Shown one piece after another: positions 58,163-64,000 of a stretch of 64,000 nucleotides of DNA. The translations under genes and the position numbers were made by a program. The notes under the pieces were generated by a model. That model made no database searches. It saw only the letters and a program-made list of their open reading frames with translations, and was not told the DNA's origin. The stretch's first letter is position 1, and the number at the start of each line of letters is the position of its first letter. This stretch comes from Kitasatospora herbaricolor (GTDB taxonomy: Bacteria; Actinomycetota; Actinomycetes; Streptomycetales; Streptomycetaceae), in contig NZ_JAUSVA010000002.1 in NCBI RefSeq assembly GCF_030813695.1, positions 8,455,501-8,519,500 of the forward strand, given 5' to 3'.

Positions 58163-61100
58163 ATGTCGAACGACGAGAAGCTCCGCGACTACCTGAAGCG
58201 CGTCACGGCCAACCTGCAGGACACCCGCCTGCGCCTTCAGGAGGCCGAGGCCAGGTACACGGAGCCGATCGCGATCATCGGTATGGCGTGCCGTTACCCG
58301 GGGGGTGTCGCCTCGCCCGACGACCTGTGGCGGCTGGTGGCGGAGGGGCGTGAGGCGCTGTCGGAGTTCCCCGCCGACCGTGGCTGGGACCTCGACGGTC
58401 TCTACGACCCGGACCCGGACCACACCGGTACGTCCTACGCCCGGCACGGCGGATTCCTCACCGGCGCCGCCGACTTCGACGCCGACTTCTTCGGCATCAG
58501 CCCCCGCGAGAGCAGCACCATCGACCCGCAGCAGCGGCTGCTGCTGGAGACGGCCTGGGAGGCGATGGAGAGCGCCGGCCTGGACCCGGCGGCGCTGCGC
58601 GCCACCCCGGTCGGCGTCTTCACCGGCATCATGTACAACGACTACGGCTCCCGCCTCAACCCGCTGCCCGCGGCGGTCGAGGGGCAGATCGGCATCGGCA
58701 GCGCGCCGAGCATCGCCTCCGGCCGGATCGCCTACACCTACGGGTTCGAGGGCCCGGCGGTGACGATCGACACCGCCTGCTCGTCCTCGCTGGTCGCCCT
58801 CCACCTCGCCGCGCAGGCGCTGCGCTCCGGCGAGTGCACGCTCGCGCTCGCGGGCGGCGCGACCGTGATGTCCACCCCGAACACCTTCGTGGAGTTCAGC
58901 CGTCAGCGCGGGCTCTCCCCGGACGGCCGCTGCAAGGCGTTCTCCGCGGATGCGGACGGCACCGGCTGGGGCGAGGGTGCGGCACTGCTGCTGGTGGAGC
59001 GGCTGTCGGACGCGCAGGCCAACGGGCACCCCGTGCTTGCGGTGGTGCGCGGTTCGGCCGTGAACCAGGACGGCACCAGCAGCCAGCTCTCGGCTCCGCA
59101 CGGTCCTTCGCAGGAGCGGGTGATCCGGGCGGCGCTGGCGTCGGCGGGGCTGACCGCGGCGGACGTGGACGCGGTGGAGGCGCACGGGACGGGCACCCGG
59201 CTCGGTGACCCGATCGAGGCGCGGGCACTGCTGTCGACGTACGGTCAGGGGCGCTCGGCGGGGCGGCCGTTGTATCTGGGTTCGATCAAGTCGAACATCG
59301 GGCACGCGCAGGCGGCGGCCGGGGTGGCCGGTGTGATCAAGGTCGTGCAGGCGCTGCGGCACGAGGTGCTGCCGGCGACCTTGCATGTGGGAGAGCCGAC
59401 CGGCGAGGTGGACTGGGAGGCGGGCGCCGTCGAGCTGCTGCGCGAGTCGGTGGAGTGGCCGGCCACCGCCGGAAAGCCGCGCCGGGCGGGTGTCTCCGCC
59501 TTCGGCATCAGCGGCACCAACGCCCACGTGATCCTCGAACAGGCCCCCGCGAGCGTGCAGCCGGCCGCAGCCGAGCCGAACGACGCCGAGCCTGCCGGGA
59601 CGTCTGCCGGGACCTCTGCGGGGACGCCTGCCGGGACGCCTGCCGAAACGCCGGAGCCGGTGCTGGGTGAGCTTGTCGCCCCGGTGGTGGTGTCGGGTCG
59701 GTCGGAGGTGGCGTTGGGTGTGGCGGCTGGTCGGTTGGCGGGTTGGTTGGAGGGTGCGGGTTCGGGTGTGGGGTTGTCGGAGGTTGCTGGGTGGTCGGTG
59801 GTGCGTGGGGTGCGGCATGGGTTTGGTGGGGCCGTGGTGTCGGGTGATCGTGGTGAGGTGATTGCGGGGTTGCGGGCGTTGGCGTCGGGGGTGGCGCATC
59901 CGGCGGTGGTGTCGGGGCGTGCTGGTGGGTCGCCTGGTCGGGTGGTGTTGGTGTTCCCGGGTCAGGGTTCGCAGTGGGTGGGGATGGGTGTGGCGTTGGC
60001 GGGTGTGTCGCCGGTGTTCGCGGGGCGTCTTGCGGAGGCGGGGCGGGCGTTGGCGCCGTTCACGGATTGGTCGTTGGACGAGGCGTTGGTCGATCCGGTG
60101 TTGTTGGAGCGGGTTGACGTGGTGCAGCCGGTGTTGTGGGCGGTGATGGTGTCGTTGGCTGAGTTGTGGCGTTCGGCGGGGTTGCGGGTGGATGCGGTGG
60201 TGGGGCATTCGCAGGGGGAGATTGCGGCTGCCGTGGTGTCGGGGGCGTTGAGTCTGGAGGATGCGGCGGCGGTGGTGGCGTTGCGGTCGCGGGCGATTCG
60301 GGCGTTGGCGGGTGGGGGTGGGATGGCGTCGGTGCCGTTGTCGGTGGTCGAGGTCGAGGGTCTGTTGTCGCGGTGGGGTGGGGAGTTGGAGGTGGCGGCG
60401 GTGAACGGGCCGTCGTCGACGGTGGTGTCGGGTTCGGTCGGTGCGGTGGCGGGGTTGGTGGAGTGGGGTGAGGGTGCGGGGGTGCGGGTTCGTCGGGTTC
60501 CGGTGGATTACGCGTCGCATTCGGTGCAGGTGGAGTCGTTGCGTGGTGAGTTGTTGGAGGTGTTGAAGGGGGTTCGTCCGCGGGCGTCGTCGGTGCCGTT
60601 CTATTCGACGGTGTCGGGTGGGGTGGTGGACGGTGGGTCGTTGGACGCGGAGTACTGGTTCCGGAATCTGCGGGGTCGGGTGCGGTTCGAGGACACGGTG
60701 CGGGTGTTGGCGGGGGACGGGTTCACGACGTTCGTGGAGGCGAGTGCGCATCCGGTGTTGACGGTGGGGGTGCAGGAGACCCTTGCGGGGCGTGAGGACG
60801 TGTTGGTGACGGGGACGTTGCGGCGTAGGCGGGAGGATCATCGTCCGTTGCTGTCGGCGTTGGCGGCGGTGGAGTTGCACGGTCACCGGCTGACGTGGCC
60901 GGTGGAGGTGCCGGCGACCCCGCCGGGTCTGCCGACCTATCCCTTCCAGCACCGCCACTACTGGCTCGACGCCCCCACCAGCACCGGTCGCGGTGACGCC
61001 TCCGCGCACCCCTTCCTGGACACGGTCGTCGAACGGGCCGACGACGAGGGCCTCGTCCTCACCGGCCGGATCTCCACCCGCAGCCACCCGTGGCTGGCCG

Positions 61101-64000
61101 AGCACGCGGTCGGCGGCAGCACGCTCTTCCCGGGGACGGCGTTCGCCGAACTCGCCGCCGCCGCTGCCGGGGCGGCCGGCCTCGGCAGCGTCGGTGAACT
61201 CGTCCTGTCGGCGCCGCTGACCCTGGCCGACGGCGTGCTCGACCTCCAGGTCACCCTGCCGGCCGCGGACAGCGACGGCCGCCGCACCTTCGACGTCTAC
61301 TCGCGCCCGGAGCACGGCGGTCCGCAGGACTGGACCCACCACGCGACCGGCACCCTCGTCGGCGAACCCCTCGACACCGCAGCGGACTTCCCCGAGCAGT
61401 GGCCGCCGCCGGGGGCCGTCGCGCTCGACCTCGCGGTCGCCGCCGACCGCTTCGACGCCGTCCAGGTCACCTACGGCCCCACCTACCAGGGCCTGCGGGC
61501 CGCCTGGCGGCACGGGGACACCGTCTACGCCGAGGTCGAGCTGCCCGAGGGCGCCCACCCGGACGCCGCCCGCTACGGGATCCACCCCGCGCTGCTCGAC
61601 GCCGCCCTGCAGGCCGACGTGCTGACCGACCGGCCCGGCGAGGACGGCGGCGCCCCCGCGCTGCGGCTGCCGTTCGCCTGGACCGGCGTCACCCTGCACG
61701 CCGTCGGCGCCACCCTGCTGCGGGTACGCCTCGACCGGCCGGCCCCGGACACGCTCCGCGTCCTGGCCGTCGACCCCGAGGGCGAGCCCGTGCTCACCGT
61801 CGAGGGCCTCGCCCTGCGCCCGGTCGACCCCGACCGGCTGACCTCCCCGGTGGCCGCCCCGCGCGGACCGGCGGTGCCCACCCGCGCCCCGGCCCGCCGC
61901 GCCGCCGGCCGCACCTCCGGCGGCTCCACCGCCGACCGCCTGCAGCGGCTGCCCGCGGCCGAGCTGGAGCGGGAGCTGAGCTCCCTCGTCCGCGCCGAGG
62001 TCGCCGCGGTGCTGGGCTACGCCACTCCCGAGGAGCTCGACCTGGACCGGGCCTTCCGGGACCTCGGCTTCGAATCGCTGACCGCCGTCCAGCTGCGTGA
62101 CCGGATCGCCGCCGCCACCGGCCTGCGGCTGCCCCCCACGCTGGTGTTCAACCACCCGAGCCCGCGGGCCCTCGCCGCGCATCTGCACGGCCTGCTGCAC
62201 GAGGGCGGCACCCGGGCCGAGGCCGACCGGGCCCCCGTCCGCACCCGGGCCGCCGCCGACGAACCGCTCGCGATCATCGGTATGGCGTGCCGTTACCCGG
62301 GGGGTGTCGCCTCGCCGGACGACCTGTGGCGGCTGGTGGCGGAGGGGCGTGAGGCGCTGTCGGAGTTCCCGACGGACCGTGGCTGGGACCTCGACGGTCT
62401 CTACGACCCGGACCCGGACCACACCGGCACCTCGTACACCCGGCACGGCGGATTCCTGGCCGGCGCCGCCGACTTCGACCCGGGGTTCTTCGGGATCAAC
62501 CCGCGCGAGGCCCTCGCGATGGACCCGCAGCAGCGGCTGCTGCTGGAGGCTTCCTGGGAGGCGATGGAGAGCGCCGGCCTGGACCCGGCGGCGCTGCGCG
62601 CCACCCCGGTCGGCGTCTTCACCGGGCTGATCTACACCGAGTACGGGGGCCGGGTCCGCGGCTCCGCACCCGACGCGGAGGGCTACCTCGGCACCGGCAG
62701 TGCGGGCAGCGTCGCCTCCGGCCGGATCGCCTACACCTACGGGTTCGAGGGCCCGGCGGTGACGGTCGACACCGCCTGCTCGTCCTCGCTGGTCGCCCTG
62801 CACCTCGCGGGCCAGGCCCTGCGCTCGGGCGAGTGCACGCTGGCCCTGGTCGGCGGCGCGACGGTGATGTCCACCCCGGACACGTTGATCGAGTTCAGCC
62901 GTCAGCGCGGGCTCTCCCCGGACGGCCGCTGCCGGGCGTTCTCCGCCGACGCGGACGGCACGGGATTCGCCGAGGGCGTGGGCCTGCTGCTGGTGGAGCG
63001 GCTGTCGGACGCGCAGGCCAACGGGCACCCCGTGCTCGCGGTGGTGCGCGGTTCGGCGGTGAACCAGGACGGCGCCAGCAACGGTCTGACCGCTCCGCAC
63101 GGTCCTTCGCAGGAGCGGGTGATCCGGGCGGCGCTGGCGTCGGCGGGGCTGACCGCGGCGGACGTGGACGCGGTGGAGGCGCACGGGACGGGCACCCGGC
63201 TCGGTGACCCGATCGAGGCGCAGGCCCTGCTCGCCGCCTACGGCCAGGACCGCCCCGAGGACCGCCCGCTGCGACTGGGTTCGATCAAGTCGAACATCGG
63301 GCACGCGCAGGCGGCGGCCGGGGTGGCCGGTGTGATCAAGGTCGTGCAGGCGCTGCGGCACGAGGTGCTTCCCGCCACCCTGCATGTCGGCGAGCCCACC
63401 GCCCAGGTCGACTGGGAGGCCGGCGCCGTCGAGCTGCTCCGCGAGCCCGTTCCCTGGGTCAGGGGCGACCGGCCGCGCCGGGCCGGTGTCTCCGCCTTCG
63501 GCATGAGCGGTACCAACGCGCACGTCCTGATCGAGGAGGCGCCGGCCGTCCCGGTGCCCGCGGCCCCGGCGCCCGCCGTACCCGTTCCTGCCGTCCCCGC
63601 GGAGGAGTCCGCGAGCCCGCTGCCCGTTCCGGTGGTGGTGTCGGGTCGGTCGGAGGTGGCGTTGGGTGTGGCGGCTGGTCGGTTGGCGGGTTGGTTGGAG
63701 GGTGCGGGTTCGGGTGTGGGGTTGTCGGAGGTTGCTGGGTGGTCGGTGGTGCGTGGGGTGCGGCATGGGTTTGGTGGGGCGGTGGTGTCGGGTGATCGTG
63801 GTGAGGTGATTGCGGGGTTGCGGGCGTTGGCGTCGGGGGTGGCGCATCCGGCGGTGGTGTCGGGGCGTGCTGGTGGGTCGCCGGGTCGGGTGGTGTTGGT
63901 GTTCCCGGGTCAGGGTTCGCAGTGGGTGGGGATGGGTGTGGCGTTGGCGGGTGTGTCGCCGGTGTTCGCGGGGCGTCTTGCGGAGGCGGGGCGGGCGTTG
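58163..64000 (+). CDS. Type I modular polyketide synthase, extension modules 4 and 5 (partial)
   Basis: 1946 residues are in the window and the frame runs off the end. An N-terminal docking helix (DEKLRDYLKRVTANLQDTRL) precedes module 4: KS (Cys206), AT (Ser683, GHSQGE and YASH, the methylmalonyl-CoA signature), DH (about 61000-61850; HAVGGSTLFP and LLDAALQ) and ACP (Ser1305 in GFESL). No KR lies between DH and ACP, so the beta-ketone should remain and the DH has no substrate. Module 5: KS (Cys1539), then the first part of an AT whose DNA is almost identical to that of AT4, so methylmalonyl is likely. With PKS 1 this predicts triene, ketone, then methyl-bearing units, as in abyssomicin. The ATG at 58163 follows GGGCAGAG. 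Confidence 0.96.
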   Translation, partial: MSNDEKLRDYLKRVTANLQDTRLRLQEAEARYTEPIAIIGMACRYPGGVASPDDLWRLVAEGREALSEFPADRGWDLDGLYDPDPDHTGTSYARHGGFLTGAADFDADFFGISPRESSTIDPQQRLLLETAWEAMESAGLDPAALRATPVGVFTGIMYNDYGSRLNPLPAAVEGQIGIGSAPSIASGRIAYTYGFEGPAVTIDTACSSSLVALHLAAQALRSGECTLALAGGATVMSTPNTFVEFSRQRGLSPDGRCKAFSADADGTGWGEGAALLLVERLSDAQANGHPVLAVVRGSAVNQDGTSSQLSAPHGPSQERVIRAALASAGLTAADVDAVEAHGTGTRLGDPIEARALLSTYGQGRSAGRPLYLGSIKSNIGHAQAAAGVAGVIKVVQALRHEVLPATLHVGEPTGEVDWEAGAVELLRESVEWPATAGKPRRAGVSAFGISGTNAHVILEQAPASVQPAAAEPNDAEPAGTSAGTSAGTPAGTPAETPEPVLGELVAPVVVSGRSEVALGVAAGRLAGWLEGAGSGVGLSEVAGWSVVRGVRHGFGGAVVSGDRGEVIAGLRALASGVAHPAVVSGRAGGSPGRVVLVFPGQGSQWVGMGVALAGVSPVFAGRLAEAGRALAPFTDWSLDEALVDPVLLERVDVVQPVLWAVMVSLAELWRSAGLRVDAVVGHSQGEIAAAVVSGALSLEDAAAVVALRSRAIRALAGGGGMASVPLSVVEVEGLLSRWGGELEVAAVNGPSSTVVSGSVGAVAGLVEWGEGAGVRVRRVPVDYASHSVQVESLRGELLEVLKGVRPRASSVPFYSTVSGGVVDGGSLDAEYWFRNLRGRVRFEDTVRVLAGDGFTTFVEASAHPVLTVGVQETLAGREDVLVTGTLRRRREDHRPLLSALAAVELHGHRLTWPVEVPATPPGLPTYPFQHRHYWLDAPTSTGRGDASAHPFLDTVVERADDEGLVLTGRISTRSHPWLAEHAVGGSTLFPGTAFAELAAAAAGAAGLGSVGELVLSAPLTLADGVLDLQVTLPAADSDGRRTFDVYSRPEHGGPQDWTHHATGTLVGEPLDTAADFPEQWPPPGAVALDLAVAADRFDAVQVTYGPTYQGLRAAWRHGDTVYAEVELPEGAHPDAARYGIHPALLDAALQADVLTDRPGEDGGAPALRLPFAWTGVTLHAVGATLLRVRLDRPAPDTLRVLAVDPEGEPVLTVEGLALRPVDPDRLTSPVAAPRGPAVPTRAPARRAAGRTSGGSTADRLQRLPAAELERELSSLVRAEVAAVLGYATPEELDLDRAFRDLGFESLTAVQLRDRIAAATGLRLPPTLVFNHPSPRALAAHLHGLLHEGGTRAEADRAPVRTRAAADEPLAIIGMACRYPGGVASPDDLWRLVAEGREALSEFPTDRGWDLDGLYDPDPDHTGTSYTRHGGFLAGAADFDPGFFGINPREALAMDPQQRLLLEASWEAMESAGLDPAALRATPVGVFTGLIYTEYGGRVRGSAPDAEGYLGTGSAGSVASGRIAYTYGFEGPAVTVDTACSSSLVALHLAGQALRSGECTLALVGGATVMSTPDTLIEFSRQRGLSPDGRCRAFSADADGTGFAEGVGLLLVERLSDAQANGHPVLAVVRGSAVNQDGASNGLTAPHGPSQERVIRAALASAGLTAADVDAVEAHGTGTRLGDPIEAQALLAAYGQDRPEDRPLRLGSIKSNIGHAQAAAGVAGVIKVVQALRHEVLPATLHVGEPTAQVDWEAGAVELLREPVPWVRGDRPRRAGVSAFGMSGTNAHVLIEEAPAVPVPAAPAPAVPVPAVPAEESASPLPVPVVVSGRSEVALGVAAGRLAGWLEGAGSGVGLSEVAGWSVVRGVRHGFGGAVVSGDRGEVIAGLRALASGVAHPAVVSGRAGGSPGRVVLVFPGQGSQWVGMGVALAGVSPVFAGRLAEAGRAL
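59681..60052 (+). repeat. AT4 segment almost identical to 63629-64000
   Basis: A block of at least 372 bp, from the KS-AT linker (PVVVSGRSEVALG) into the AT, recurs at offset 3948 with two base differences seen (59833 and near 59932). Codons here are strongly T/G-rich (GTG, GGT, TTG, GCG), unlike the C-ending codons on both sides. Confidence 0.88.
63629..64000 (+). repeat. AT5 copy of the block at 59681-60052
   Basis: Second copy of the AT4 block; the identity reaches the window edge, so its full length is unknown. It starts immediately after a Pro/Ala-rich KS-AT linker that differs between the two modules. Confidence 0.88.

Noticed and set aside
56837..63847. A 2336-codon minus-strand frame opposite the KAS III and PKS 2 genes
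   Set aside because: No domain pattern; composition is that of a shadow frame of the real plus-strand genes.

Overview
The window is very GC-rich actinobacterial DNA with C/G-ending codons, frequent GTG and TTG starts, mycothione reductase, a SARP regulator, a bldA-type TTA codon and the small DUF5988/DUF6059 proteins. Together these point to Streptomyces or a close relative (Kitasatospora, Streptacidiphilus). No rRNA, tRNA or CRISPR was seen.

Left part (1-18153), ordinary chromosomal genes: the tail of a probable membrane permease; a NarL-type two-component pair (156-2158); a DedA/PAP2 membrane pair (2214-3478); a second, OmpR-type two-component system with the regulator and kinase convergent and a PepSY-like membrane protein divergent (3640-6529), carrying a matching 35-bp operator in front of the regulator and of the kinase; a decayed patch (7520-9285) with a frameshifted HTH/transmembrane gene and a multiply frameshifted membrane gene; an L,D-transpeptidase lipoprotein; a MarR/SnoaL divergon with paired palindromes; an AraC/DUF2000 divergon; a small membrane protein; a VOC protein; mycothione reductase; a cation-efflux transporter; and one uncharacterised gene.

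Right part (18310-64000), a spirotetronate polyketide cluster running off the right edge. All five tetronate genes are present: FkbH-like glyceryl transferase (19448-21367), free ACP (19206-19451), KAS III-like synthase (56921-57952), E2-type acetyltransferase (44573-45400) and alpha/beta-hydrolase eliminase (43408-44496). These correspond to abyA2, A3, A1, A4 and A5 of abyssomicin. A 179-aa beta-barrel-type protein (56310-56849) resembles the Diels-Alderase AbyU. PKS 1 (22118-41404) has a KSQ loading module and three malonyl KS-AT-DH-KR-ACP modules, predicting a terminal conjugated triene. PKS 2 (58163 onward) continues with a methylmalonyl module that has a DH but no KR (a retained ketone) and then another KS-AT with a methylmalonyl-type start. 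That order matches the abyssomicin-type backbone.

Accessory genes are an editing thioesterase, a ferredoxin/P450 pair, two flavin-dependent monooxygenases with a distant SsuE-like flavin reductase, an MFS exporter, an aldo/keto reductase-like protein lacking the usual histidine, and an OafA-type membrane O-acyltransferase. Regulation appears to come from a SARP (42386-43273) and a LuxR-family ATPase with a TTA codon (45609-47360). Seven promoters in the cluster share heptamers of the NNTTYAG type at 11- or 22-bp phase, exactly 10 nt before a hexamer of form NANNNT, so they look like one SARP regulon. Long hairpins separate the convergent units. The PKS genes contain several 370-670-bp stretches that are almost identical between modules and use T/G-rich codons unlike their surroundings, a sign of recent internal recombination.
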